NCBI GenBank assembly: GCA_036499395.1
Contig: DASYDW010000123.1
Location: 1 to 59,143, forward strand
Source of the DNA: Pirellulales bacterium
GTDB lineage: Bacteria > Planctomycetota > Planctomycetia > Pirellulales > JACPPG01
Length of the DNA stretch: 59,143 bases
Reading direction: 5' to 3'
In this document: positions 26,820 to 33,968 of the stretch, piece after piece
How the letters are laid out: the number at the start of each line of letters is the position of its first letter
Numbering within the stretch: the stretch's first letter is position 1
Notes under the pieces: generated by a model
The model's input: the letters and a program-made list of their open reading frames with translations, nothing else
Databases searched by the model: none
What the model was told of the DNA's origin: nothing
Position numbers and translations under genes: made by a program

Positions 26820-27956
26820 ATGACGCCGGCCGCTTGTACCCTTCAAAAGACGATTCTCACCTCGATATTGGGCGTCGCACTATTAAGCGCTCCCCGTTAC
26901 GCGTTCAGCTTTGACGACGCAACGTCGGGCGCGCGAGCCAAATCCTACGAGCAGGCCGTGCAAAAAGGAATTGACTATCTGCGCACCAAGGGGCAAGCCG
27001 AGGACGGGTCGTTCAGTGCCGCCGCGGGTCCGGGGCTCACGGCCATCGTCGCCACATCCGTCATGGCCAACGGACGCACGGTTGACGATCCGCTGGTCGC
27101 CAAGAGCTTGAAATACCTGGAAGGTTCCGTACAGCCGGACGGTGGGATCTATGCCCCGAAGTCGCGGCTGCGCAACTACGAGACTTGCCTGGGCGTGATG
27201 TGCTTCGCGGCCGCCAACCGCGATGGCCGATACGACAAGATACTGAAGAATGCCGACGCCTTCCTCAAGGGATTGCAATTCGGCGAAAACGACAATCGCC
27301 CCGCGTCTGATATTTCCTATGGCGGCGTCGGTTATGGCGGCGCCGAGCGACCGGACCTGTCGAACACGCATTTTCTGATGGAAGCCCTGGAAGCGGCCGG
27401 CGTCGGCGCGAACGACGAAGCGGTGCAGCGGGCTTTGGTTTTCGTTTCGCGCTGCCAGAATCTCGAATCGGCTGCCAACACAACGCAATTCGCCGCCAAG
27501 GTCCAGGACGGCGGTTTCTATTACACGCCGGCCGGATCGGGTAGCAGCCCCGCCGGAAAGACCGCCAACGGCGGACTGCGCAGCTATGGATCGATGAGCT
27601 ACGCCGGGCTGAAAAGTATGATCTTTGCCGGATTGAAAGCCGACGATCCGCGCGTGAAGGCGGCCGTCAAATGGGCTCAAGATCATTACTCGGTCACCGA
27701 GAATCCGGGGCTCGGTGATGAAGGGCTTTATTACTACTACCATCTCTTCGGCAAGGCGCTCGCCGCGCTCGGCCAGGAAAAACTGGTCGACGCCGAGGGG
27801 CGCGCCCATGACTGGCGCGATGATCTGGTGACAGAGCTCGCCCGCCGCCAGCAGCCTGACGGATCGTGGACCAACACGAACACGCGCTGGCTCGAAGGGG
27901 ACCCGAACCTGGTCACGGGCTACGCACTACTAACCCTGTCGTATTGCAAGCCGTAA
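26820..27956 (+). CDS. Exported prenyltransferase/squalene-oxidase repeat protein
   Basis: A 378-residue protein with a signal peptide (TILTSILGVALLSAPRYAFS) and the alpha/alpha-barrel repeats of the prenyltransferase and squalene cyclase fold (QPDGGIYA, NYETCLGVMCFAAANR, QQPDGSWTNTNTRW, TGYALLTLSYCKP). The QxxDGxW-type QW motifs are clear. The catalytic DxDD motif of a triterpene cyclase is not visible, so a cyclase role is unlikely. Exported planctomycete members have no established function. The ATG at 26820 follows GGAG by six bases. Confidence 0.88.
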   Translation: MTPAACTLQKTILTSILGVALLSAPRYAFSFDDATSGARAKSYEQAVQKGIDYLRTKGQAEDGSFSAAAGPGLTAIVATSVMANGRTVDDPLVAKSLKYLEGSVQPDGGIYAPKSRLRNYETCLGVMCFAAANRDGRYDKILKNADAFLKGLQFGENDNRPASDISYGGVGYGGAERPDLSNTHFLMEALEAAGVGANDEAVQRALVFVSRCQNLESAANTTQFAAKVQDGGFYYTPAGSGSSPAGKTANGGLRSYGSMSYAGLKSMIFAGLKADDPRVKAAVKWAQDHYSVTENPGLGDEGLYYYYHLFGKALAALGQEKLVDAEGRAHDWRDDLVTELARRQQPDGSWTNTNTRWLEGDPNLVTGYALLTLSYCKP

Positions 27957-27997
27957 GAACCCCGCACGCGGCTATACCGTTGCATCTCTTGTCTCGA

Positions 27998-28258
27998 ATG
28001 CGACGTCACGGACGACAGTTTCTACACGAGCTGGCCCTGGGGGCGAGCGCCGGGCTCGCGCTGATAGCGATCGGAGCGCTCTTGCTCCCTGGACGCAGCA
28101 CGGGAACGCCGGACAACTCGCCCATCGTGGCACCAGCGAGCGCGGATCCGTCGACGTCCGAGTATCTGATCCGCGCTTTGACCTCCGATCGGCAGGACCT
28201 CGACGAAGAGGCGGTCCGCACGGCCGTGGACTTCGTCGCCCGCTGTAACGGCAATTAG
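27998..28258 (+). CDS. Small membrane-anchored protein downstream of the repeat protein
   Basis: An 86-residue protein starting at an ATG (27998) 41 bases after the prenyltransferase-fold gene. A hydrophobic segment (LGASAGLALIAIGALLLPG) near the N-terminus would anchor or export it. The rest is acidic and helical (EYLIRALTSDRQDLDEEAVR). The coding strand and short spacing suggest co-transcription. No family recognised. Confidence 0.55.
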   Translation: MRRHGRQFLHELALGASAGLALIAIGALLLPGRSTGTPDNSPIVAPASADPSTSEYLIRALTSDRQDLDEEAVRTAVDFVARCNGN

Positions 28259-28424
28259 CAAGAATCTCGCCCTAGGAGAACGGCTGTGCCCAGTGTCCAG
28301 GCCCCTCCTGCCCAAAGCCTTTACGAGGCGAGAAACTCATTGTGCCCGTCCTTGAATCGTCGCAGAATAAAGCGATCGCCTTTGCGGTGGAGACGTTTTC
28401 GGACAGCGCACGGGGGTGGGGCAG

Positions 28425-31400
28425 ATGTCAATTCGACGCACGCTTATCGTCGCGACATTGACCGTCGCGATCTTTTGCGAGGCTTGTGCCTTTGCAACAT
28501 TCGCCCAGATGGCGGGTCGAGCCAACCGGAACGTCGCCGAACCGAAAACGGCCGACATCGTTAAGCGGCTCAAAAGCGGCAATGTCTCGGTGCGCAGGCG
28601 TGGGGCCGAAGACCTGATGGTAATCGGCGCGAAGGCCCAGGAGGTTCTGCCGTCGGTCCATACCGCCCTGACCGATCCGGATGTCGAAGTACGCGTTGCC
28701 GCGGCCTTGTGCTTGGAGCAGATCGATCCGACGAATCCCGGCATCGTGCCGGCGCTCGCCGGCGCGATCGATCAGGGCTGCATCGCAAACTTGAGTCCCG
28801 CTGTGCAAGTGCTCGTCAAACGCGAACCCGATCGTTCGGATGCACTTGTCCGGCAGCTCATAAAGCTGGTCGATAGCAACGATCGAGGCATGCGCTCAGC
28901 CGCGATGAAAAGTCTTGGGGAGCTCGGCCCGAAGGCTCAGGCTGCCGTGCCCGCACTTATTAAACAACTGCAATCCAATGAGCACCCCTACAAGTTAAAC
29001 GCGAGCCAGGCACTCATTGGCATCGGCAGTAGGGACGCGGTGCCGGCGTTGCTCGCGGCGCTACAGTCCCAGGACCCGTTTGTGCGCGGCAACGCAGGCA
29101 TTGGGCTATTGGAAATCGTTCCGGTTTCGCGTGAGGTGGGACAGGCCGTCCTCGAAATGATGAAATCCACCGCGCTCGAGTCTTCCGGCCAGTCCACCGA
29201 GTCCATGATCCTCAAAGTCCATGCCGCGGTTCCCACCACGGTCGATCAACTCGCTGCCCTGCTCTCGGACGCCAACGTACTCGTTCGCTTCCGCGCGGTG
29301 AACATGCTTTCGCATTTGAAACTCGAGGCGAAATCTGCCGTGCCGGCGCTAATGCCTTTGATGAAGGATCCGAACGCGTACATACGCGGTGCCACCGCCC
29401 GAGCAATAGCTGTCACGGGACAGCCCTACTCGCAGGAGTTCGTCGACTCGTTGTTAGCCAATCTTAAAGACAAAGATAATAGCTCGAAGCTCCTGGCGAT
29501 CGAATACCTGGCAGCGGTCCGAGAGCGGCCCGAGGTGCAGTCCGCACTGATCGCGGCGCTGTTGGCCGAGCATGATGCGGACGCAACCGCGGCACTGCTG
29601 GATGCCTTGGACGCCGAGCGGCTTTACCAGTGGCTTCAGGGCCATGACCTAGCGCTGCGCAAAAAAGCGGTCGATATTTGCGTGAACCCATTCCTGAAGG
29701 TCGAGCCCGCCGAAAGAGTCTGCCTGGCCTTGCTGCCGCTGCTGGCCGATGATGACGCGACTGTCCGTCAATTGGTGATTCAGGCCCTGGGGCACACGGC
29801 CCATGCCCCCGTTCCGGACACCGATCCGGATTCTCCTTTTTTCGAACCTAAGAAGCCGGCTGACGCCGTCGAGGAAGATCGCGGCTGGGTCACGTCGCGG
29901 CTTGTTCCTCCGCTGATCCAATTCCTGACGGATGCCGACGCCGCGACCCGCGGACAAGCTGCGCGATCGCTCGGCCTGCTGGGCGCGGCCGCGAAAAGCG
30001 CGACGCCGCAGATCATCAAGCTTCTGGCGGACGAATCTCCCGACGTCCGTAGGCGCGCCGTCGTGGCGCTGGGTGATTTCGGGCCCGGGGCGAAGGCGGC
30101 CGCCAGGGCGATCGCGCACTTGATCGAACAAAGCCACGACAGCGACCTACGTGCCGATGCCGCCGACGCGCTTGACAAGATCAACGCCCCTGGACCGGAG
30201 GTCGTCCGTGCGTTGCTCGTTGCGCTCGCGGATAACGCTCCCGCCACGCGCCGCGCGGCAGCCGAAGCACTGGCCATGGCCGGTCCCGCGAAGGATGTTG
30301 CCGGCCCGCTCATCAAGGCTTTGGAAGATACCGACGATCGGGTGCAGGAAAGCGCTGCCGAAGCGCTCGGCAAGCTCGACATTCACGATGTGTCGGAGGT
30401 AATCCTGCCACTGGTCGAGGCTCTGCCTGGGCAAGCGAACGATAAGGCAGCGATCGCCTTGGTTCGAATCGGCAAGAATAATCCGATTGTGGAAAAGTAC
30501 TTGATCGATGCGCTGGAAACCAACGACCGAGATACCGTCCAATCGGCACTCGGCGTTCTCGAAGAGATTGGCACCAAGAATGCCACGGCCGGTCTGCTGC
30601 GCCTGCTTGGCAACTACGAGGATCACGGCTTCGATGACTCGATAGCTTCCGGGGTGCAAAGCGTGCTGGACAGCATCGGCCCCGAAGCTGCCGAGGTGGT
30701 ATCCGCGTTTTTGGATCTGAATCTGGATCAGTCCGAATGGAATTCGCGCAGCGAACTGTGGGGAGAATTGCTGCGCGAGATAGGGCCTGATGCCGTCGAC
30801 CAGTTGGCCTTGGCCCTGCGCGATGCAAACTCGCGTCGGCGGCTGATGGCCGCCTGGGCGCTGGGTGTTTGTGGTCCGTATACCACGCGGGCGGTGTCGG
30901 CCCTTGTGCCGGTAACGCACGACACGGATCGCAAATGTCGGTTGGCGTCGATCGCGGCGCTGGGCGTGGCGGGGCACGATTCGGACGAAGCGATAACAGC
31001 TCTGGTCGATCTACTGGCGAGGGCCAAAGGAAAGTACGAAGGCGAACTTGCTGATGCCGAGGATGATTACACGGCAACCGTGTTCGCGCTGCGCGACATC
31101 GGCCCGAGGACCGTCCCAGCGCTAGTGACCGCCCTGCGCTCGAAGAACGGTCGCATCGCATCGGGCGCCGCTCACGCGCTTGGGGAAATGTCCGGCGATG
31201 CGTTCGACGCACTTCCGGAAGTGGAAAGGATGCTGCACGATCCCGACGAAGGTGTCCGCGCGTCGGCCAGGCAAGTCTTACAGCACCTGGCAGAGAGATC
31301 CAGGCACAACGATCCCGTCTTTGGCGAAGAAGAATCCGGTCGCCGGGTACGTGAAGTCCGCGAAGGCGCCAGACGCCTGCTCAATGAGGTCGACACGAAC

Positions 31401-31427
31401 CAAAAGCCTCAGCGTAAGGGTCGCTAA
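28425..31427 (+). CDS. Large exported HEAT-repeat protein
   Basis: A 1000-residue protein starting MSIRRTLIVATLTVAIFCEA (ATG at 28425, after a G-rich ribosome binding site); the hydrophobic N-terminus looks like a signal peptide. Nearly the whole length is HEAT/PBS-lyase-type repeats of about 30-38 residues, with phrases such as VPALIKQLQSNEHPYKL, DVRRRAVVALGDFGPGAKAA and RAAAEALAMAGPAKDVAGPL. About two dozen repeats can be counted by eye. HEAT repeats form a superhelical binding scaffold. The partner is unknown. The gene is convergent with the dprA array and ends six bases before it. Confidence 0.88.
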   Translation: MSIRRTLIVATLTVAIFCEACAFATFAQMAGRANRNVAEPKTADIVKRLKSGNVSVRRRGAEDLMVIGAKAQEVLPSVHTALTDPDVEVRVAAALCLEQIDPTNPGIVPALAGAIDQGCIANLSPAVQVLVKREPDRSDALVRQLIKLVDSNDRGMRSAAMKSLGELGPKAQAAVPALIKQLQSNEHPYKLNASQALIGIGSRDAVPALLAALQSQDPFVRGNAGIGLLEIVPVSREVGQAVLEMMKSTALESSGQSTESMILKVHAAVPTTVDQLAALLSDANVLVRFRAVNMLSHLKLEAKSAVPALMPLMKDPNAYIRGATARAIAVTGQPYSQEFVDSLLANLKDKDNSSKLLAIEYLAAVRERPEVQSALIAALLAEHDADATAALLDALDAERLYQWLQGHDLALRKKAVDICVNPFLKVEPAERVCLALLPLLADDDATVRQLVIQALGHTAHAPVPDTDPDSPFFEPKKPADAVEEDRGWVTSRLVPPLIQFLTDADAATRGQAARSLGLLGAAAKSATPQIIKLLADESPDVRRRAVVALGDFGPGAKAAARAIAHLIEQSHDSDLRADAADALDKINAPGPEVVRALLVALADNAPATRRAAAEALAMAGPAKDVAGPLIKALEDTDDRVQESAAEALGKLDIHDVSEVILPLVEALPGQANDKAAIALVRIGKNNPIVEKYLIDALETNDRDTVQSALGVLEEIGTKNATAGLLRLLGNYEDHGFDDSIASGVQSVLDSIGPEAAEVVSAFLDLNLDQSEWNSRSELWGELLREIGPDAVDQLALALRDANSRRRLMAAWALGVCGPYTTRAVSALVPVTHDTDRKCRLASIAALGVAGHDSDEAITALVDLLARAKGKYEGELADAEDDYTATVFALRDIGPRTVPALVTALRSKNGRIASGAAHALGEMSGDAFDALPEVERMLHDPDEGVRASARQVLQHLAERSRHNDPVFGEEESGRRVREVREGARRLLNEVDTNQKPQRKGR

Positions 31428-31432
31428 GTGCG

Positions 31433-31600
31433 TCACGCCCGTGCCACGCGATTGCCGCGCAGTCGGCGCACCAGGCGGCGCATTTCCAGGCCGCTCAGCG
31501 TGGCCAGCACCTGCGGTGTGGGGAGCGCGCTTGCGGCGACCACCTGGCCGACGGTCGTCGGCTCGGCGCTGACAGCGTCCAACACTTGGGTACTGGTCAT
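31433..31600 (-). CDS. Stand-alone DprA winged-helix minigene, copy A
   Basis: A 55-residue ORF starting ATG (31598-31600) and ending TGA (31433-31435). From residue 5 it is a copy of the last ~51 codons of dprA: QVLDAVSAEPTTVGQVV, LPTPQVLATLSGLEMRRLVR. It begins MTST, encoded by the junction sequence rather than by dprA. This is the copy farthest from dprA and ends next to the HEAT-protein gene. The encoded fold is the C-terminal winged helix of DprA (DprA_WH). It has no visible Shine-Dalgarno sequence. Whether it is translated is unknown. Confidence 0.65.
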   Translation of the reverse strand: MTSTQVLDAVSAEPTTVGQVVAASALPTPQVLATLSGLEMRRLVRRLRGNRVARA

Positions 31601-31614
31601 CTAGTAGTGGGACG
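31587..31614. repeat. Array junction motif, site A
   Basis: On the minus strand this reads TCGTCCCACTACTAGATGACCAGTACC, the conserved sequence joining a small membrane-protein unit to a dprA-3'-end copy. It supplies the ATG and first codons of minigene A. Similar junctions occur at 32138, 32608, 33078 and, decayed, 33343. Confidence 0.65.
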
Positions 31615-31627
31615 AAAAAAAGTTTCG

Positions 31628-31822
31628 CTACTCAGTGGGCATTTTGCCAGCAGCCGCGATCAGGAGGCCGACCACGAATACTATGAAACCCGCGCCCTGG
31701 ACCGTGAACGGACTTGGCAGGCGCCTCCGAAGCGGCCAGTAACCCATTGCCATTATGCCAATGGTTTCGAGAAGCAAACCGACCACGGCAATAACAATTC
31801 CAGCGGCTGTAAGTAAGGTCAT
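31628..31822 (-). CDS. Small two-helix membrane protein, array unit A
   Basis: A 64-residue protein with two hydrophobic helices (LLTAAGIVIAVVGLLLETIG and GAGFIVFVVGLLIAAAG) joined by a basic loop with RRRLP. Its ATG (31820-31822) overlaps, as ACATGA, the stop of the IS1-like transposase tail just upstream, so translation could be coupled to that remnant. It ends 27 bases before minigene A. No family was recognised. It differs in sequence from the other membrane proteins of the array. Confidence 0.65.
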   Translation of the reverse strand: MTLLTAAGIVIAVVGLLLETIGIMAMGYWPLRRRLPSPFTVQGAGFIVFVVGLLIAAAGKMPTE

Positions 31823-31979
31823 GTTGCCGCTCGCTCGATCAGTCCTTGACCGTCCAGACCTTATCCGCCAGCCCGCTTGCCATCGCTGGCGAATTGCCCT
31901 TCAAGGCTTCGTGCTTCCTGGCGAAATTATACCAAGCTACGAAGATCGCCTGCATGCCCGTGTGATGCGTTAAACTCGT
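31819..31979 (-). pseudogene. IS1-like transposase C-terminal fragment, unit A
   Basis: Reading leftward from about 31979, the sequence encodes TSLTHHTGMQAIFVAWYNFA, then RKHEALKGNSPAMASGLADK and VWTVKD, the tail of an IS1-family DDE transposase, closely matching the longer fragment at 33584-33832. A missing base near 31845 shifts the frame before the final IERAAT. The fragment starts five bases from the stop of the copy-B minigene, without the catalytic core. Confidence 0.6.
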
Positions 31980-31983
31980 CCCG

Positions 31984-32151
31984 TCACGCCCGCGCCACTC
32001 GATTGCCCCCCAGTCGGCGCACCAGGCGGCGCATTTCCAGGACGCTCAGCGTGGCCAGCACCTGGGGGGTAGGGAGCGCGCTGGTGGCGACCACCAGGTC
32101 GATGGTCGTCGCTTCGGCGCTGACGGCATCCAGTACTTGGGTACTGGTTAC
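31984..32151 (-). pseudogene. DprA winged-helix minigene, copy B (no normal start)
   Basis: The frame is open over the same 56 codons as copies A and D, ending TGA at 31984-31986, and encodes QVLDAVSAEATTIDLVV followed by LPTPQVLATLSVLEMRRLVR. The codon where copies A and D have ATG or GTG is GTA here, so no conventional start codon remains. It may be a dead copy, or it may start at an internal CTG. The reading frame itself is undamaged. Confidence 0.55.
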
Positions 32152-32166
32152 CTAAGTAGTGGGACG
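32138..32166. repeat. Array junction motif, site B
   Basis: Minus-strand sequence TCGTCCCACTACTTAGG followed by TAACCAGTACCCAAG. It is the same junction as at site A, with TAACC in place of TGACC, which removes the start codon. It contains the near-palindrome ACTTGGGT-N7-ACCTAAGT. Confidence 0.65.
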
Positions 32167-32185
32167 AAAAAAATCTCTGCGGCCG

Positions 32186-32416
32186 CTAGCTTGGTTGATC
32201 TTCGCGAGGCGGCTCATTCGGTTCGCGGTCATTTTTCTTTTGGTAGAACCATATCAACCAAGCGGCGCATGCGGCCAGCATGGCTTCAATAACGATTCCC
32301 CAGAACAGCTGCCAACCCCGTCCGACTTTAATAAAAAAGAACACGACTACGAATAGCATTGCGAAGCAAAAAGCCAGACCGAGTCCGTTTAAAAACCGCT
32401 TCAGCATGGCCTGCAT
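32186..32416 (-). CDS. Small two-helix membrane protein, array unit B
   Basis: A 76-residue protein starting MQAMLKRFLNGLGLAFCFAM (ATG at 32414-32416). Two hydrophobic helices (GLAFCFAMLFVVVFFFIK and FWGIVIEAMLAACAAWLIWF) are followed by a charged tail ending EPPREDQPS. A TTG eleven codons upstream would fuse it to the transposase remnant and was judged unlikely. The start lies two bases from the end of that remnant. Function unknown. Confidence 0.65.
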   Translation of the reverse strand: MQAMLKRFLNGLGLAFCFAMLFVVVFFFIKVGRGWQLFWGIVIEAMLAACAAWLIWFYQKKNDREPNEPPREDQPS

Positions 32417-32418
32417 CC

Positions 32419-32448
32419 CGCGTGCTTTATTAGTTCCTTGATCGTCCA
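32419..32448 (-). pseudogene. Very short IS1-like transposase tail, unit B
   Basis: Only ten codons remain (WTIKELIKHA), matching the last residues WTIKELIERA of the longer fragments. It abuts the copy-C minigene on one side and the start of the small membrane-protein gene on the other. This shows the same order, transposase tail then membrane gene, as in units A and E. Confidence 0.55.
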
Positions 32449-32456
32449 ACGTACTT

Positions 32457-32624
32457 AGGCCCGCGACACTCGATTGCCCCCCCCAGCCGACGCACCAGAC
32501 GGCGCATCTCTAGCACGCTCAGCGTGGCCAGCACCTGCGGCGTGGGGAGCGTACTGGTGGCGACTACCCGGTCGATCGTCGTCGGCTCGGCGGTTACCGC
32601 GTCCAACACTTGGGTATTGGTCAC
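32457..32624 (-). pseudogene. DprA winged-helix minigene, copy C (frameshifted)
   Basis: It starts at GTG (32622-32624) and reads MTNTQVLDAVTAEPTTIDRV, then LPTPQVLATLSVLEMRRLVR, as in DprA. An expanded run of C (32474-32482 on the plus strand) adds one base, so the last ten codons are out of frame and the protein runs on to a stop in the transposase remnant near 32430. Up to that point the frame is intact. The original TAA equivalent is visible at 32455-32457. Confidence 0.6.
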
Positions 32625-32636
32625 CTAGTAGGTCGA
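32608..32636. repeat. Array junction motif, site C
   Basis: Minus strand: TTCGACCTACTAGGTGACC then AATACCCAAGTG. It is slightly shorter than the other junctions (a deletion in the CCCACTACT part) but keeps the GTGACC start and ATACCCAAG core. Confidence 0.6.
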
Positions 32637-32638
32637 AA

Positions 32639-32884
32639 TTATTTTTTGAGCGGCGGGTGGTCATGTTTGGGATTTCGACCGAAGATCAAATAAATGATCG
32701 CACCAATGAAGTTGAAGAAGATGATGACGAGTACCCAAGTAAGCCTTTCGATATCCCGTAGCCTTTTATTTGTCAGGCAATGGACGAGAGCCGCAATCCA
32801 ACAGACCGCGAGTGGAATGCCCGCCACCATGAACCAGTCGACATCAACGATAATTCTTGAAGGTTCGATTGTCGTTTCTCCCAT
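32639..32884 (-). CDS. Small membrane protein with phospholipase D-nuclease N-terminal-like domain, array unit C
   Basis: An 81-residue protein starting MGETTIEPSRIIVDVDWFMV (ATG at 32882-32884). Two hydrophobic segments (FMVAGIPLAVCWIAALVHC and LTWVLVIIFFNFIGAIIYLI) and the end FGRNPKHDHPPLKK match the small PLDc_N domain (PF13396), recognisable from the TWVLVIIFFNFIGAIIYL(I/L)FGR pattern. In other bacteria this domain occurs alone or at the N-terminus of cardiolipin synthases. No catalytic HKD motif is present here. The function of free-standing copies is unclear. Confidence 0.75.
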   Translation of the reverse strand: MGETTIEPSRIIVDVDWFMVAGIPLAVCWIAALVHCLTNKRLRDIERLTWVLVIIFFNFIGAIIYLIFGRNPKHDHPPLKK

Positions 32885-32926
32885 TTAAGCGTAACTGTCT
32901 ATGCTGCCGTCGGCAAAGTGATCTAC

Positions 32927-33094
32927 TCACGCCCGCGACACACGATTGCCGCCCAGTCGGCGCACCAGGCGGCGCATTTCCAGGACGCTCAGCGTGGCCA
33001 GTACTTGCGGTGTGGGGAGCGCGCTGGTGGCGACGACCTGGTCGATCGTCGTCGGTTCGGCGGTCACGGCGTCCAGCACTTGGGTACTGGTCAC
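32927..33094 (-). CDS. Stand-alone DprA winged-helix minigene, copy D
   Basis: A 55-residue ORF with a GTG start (33092-33094) and a TGA stop (32927-32929). The product is QVLDAVTAEPTTIDQVV, then LPTPQVLATLSVLEMRRLVR and RLGGNRVSRA. Apart from the first four residues and the last one, it is identical to the end of DprA. About a dozen nucleotide differences from dprA are all synonymous except the last codon (Val to Ala). This is the best preserved copy and the one most likely to be a functional peptide, either a free winged-helix domain or a DprA-interacting decoy. Expression is unproven. Confidence 0.65.
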   Translation of the reverse strand: MTSTQVLDAVTAEPTTIDQVVATSALPTPQVLATLSVLEMRRLVRRLGGNRVSRA

Positions 33095-33110
33095 CTAAGT
33101 AGTGGGACGA
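33078..33110. repeat. Array junction motif, site D
   Basis: Minus strand: TCGTCCCACTACTTAGG, then TGACCAGTACCCAAGTG. The near-palindrome ACTTGGGT-N7-ACCTAAGT (plus strand, 33078-33100) has seven of eight arm positions matching, the layout of a tyrosine-recombinase core site. Confidence 0.65.
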
Positions 33111-33125
33111 ATTATTTTAGTTCTG

Positions 33126-33326
33126 TTAGCCGTGGCTCACGAAGATGACAATCAGGGTTAGGACGACACCCAGCAGAAGCACGCCCCCATACAAGACCAT
33201 CTTCATCCCCTTAAGGAACACCAAATGGCGCTTTTCCGCCAATTGGTGTTGTTGTTGAACGTAAGCGAACTGTTCCTTCTGCTGGGCAAGTATTTGTCGA
33301 AGCAGTTCCGCATGTTCGTCGGTCAT
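33126..33326 (-). CDS. Small single-helix membrane protein, array unit D
   Basis: A 66-residue protein starting MTDEHAELLRQILAQQKEQF (ATG at 33324-33326). A Gln/His-rich helical N-terminus is followed by one hydrophobic helix (MVLYGGVLLLGVVLTLIVIF) ending in VSHG. The short coiled-coil-like N-terminal part would lie in the cytoplasm. It ends about 31 bases before minigene D. No family was recognised. Its sequence is unrelated to the other array membrane proteins. Confidence 0.65.
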   Translation of the reverse strand: MTDEHAELLRQILAQQKEQFAYVQQQHQLAEKRHLVFLKGMKMVLYGGVLLLGVVLTLIVIFVSHG

Positions 33327-33342
33327 CTGGCGCTTTTCCTGC

Positions 33343-33376
33343 TTCTTGGTACTGATGAGTTAAGTGGTGGGGCGAA
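33343..33376. repeat. Decayed array junction, site E
   Basis: Minus strand: TTTTTTCGCCCCACCACTT followed by AACTCATCAGTACCAAG. It matches the other junctions with several substitutions, but the winged-helix copy that should follow is missing and the next membrane-protein gene starts instead. This suggests a fifth unit that has lost its dprA-derived part. Confidence 0.5.
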
Positions 33377-33397
33377 AAAATCTGGTAGTGGGTCAGT

Positions 33398-33550
33398 CTA
33401 ATCCCGAGGGCGGCGCGACAACCATCTCCACCATCCCAGCACGAAAATCGATAGGCCAAAAAGAATGACGAAGTACCCCTTGAAATAGAGGTATCGGTCG
33501 CCTGCCATCAAGATGCCGATAAACGTGATCATCACGCCCAGGGTGCGCAT
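33398..33550 (-). CDS. Small two-helix membrane protein, array unit E
   Basis: A 50-residue protein starting MRTLGVMITFIGILMAGDRY (ATG at 33548-33550, TAG at 33398-33400). Two hydrophobic helices (LGVMITFIGILMAG and YFVILFGLSIFVLGWWRWL) are followed by a basic RRPRD tail. It starts 34 bases after the transposase-fragment stop. Function unknown. Confidence 0.55.
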   Translation of the reverse strand: MRTLGVMITFIGILMAGDRYLYFKGYFVILFGLSIFVLGWWRWLSRRPRD

Positions 33551-33583
33551 CCCCCCATGATACCCGGCGAGACGGGCGAGCCA

Positions 33584-33832
33584 CTACGCTGCCGCCCGCT
33601 CAATCAATTCCTTAATCGTCCAAGCCTTATCGGCCAAGCCGCTCGCCATCGCCGGGGTCGCGCCTTTCAGCGTCTCGTGCTTCCGAGCGAAATTGTACCA
33701 CGCGACGAAGATGGCTTGCATGGCCGTATGGTGCGTCAGGCTCTTGCTGTGAGCGTTCGTCAAGCGGGTGAACCTTCTGAGCGACATGCGGACAGTTAGG
33801 TTTAGCCGCTTGATGTGCGAAGTAACTATCCG
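33584..33832 (-). pseudogene. IS1-like transposase C-terminal fragment, unit E (longest)
   Basis: The frame reads TSHIKRLNLTVRMSLRRFTR, LTNAHSKSLTHHTAMQAIFV, then AWYNFARKHETLKGATPAMA and ends WTIKELIERAAA. This matches the C-terminal part of IS1-family DDE transposases, whose RRFTRLTNAFSK and HYNFxRxHxTLxxTPAMAxG motifs I recognise. The catalytic aspartates lie in the missing N-terminal part. It is the longest of three such tails in the array and lies nearest dprA. Confidence 0.7.
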
Positions 33833-33860
33833 GGTTGCCCATGATCGGTAGCCGTTCGGT

Positions 33861-33879
33861 GCTCACTGTATTAGTGAGC
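33861..33879. repeat. Small inverted repeat near the transposase remnant
   Basis: GCTCACT (33861-33867), GTATT, AGTGAGC (33873-33879) is a perfect seven-base-pair hairpin between dprA and the transposase fragment. It might be an IS end or a dprA terminator, but neither is established. Confidence 0.35.
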
Positions 33880-33968
33880 GGATAGCGGGTTTGCAAAAAT
33901 CATTGTGGTGGCCAGACGATGCCTCAACGGGCCAGCGTGGAACTTCGAGCCGAGGCGAAGTAACGTCG

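Noticed and set aside
32186..32449. Longer start (TTG at 32447) for the unit B membrane protein
   Set aside because: The extra eleven codons come from the transposase remnant read in another frame. The ATG at 32414-32416 lies right after that remnant, as in the other units.
31433..33094. The repeats as a CRISPR array
   Set aside because: The repeats are about 170 bases, coding, diverged from each other and separated by several hundred bases of different genes. No cas gene is present.
31433..33094. The array as a classical integron cassette array
   Set aside because: No integron integrase is present, the repeated unit is a coding dprA 3' end, and I saw no attC-like folded site with the R-box GTTRRRY core.
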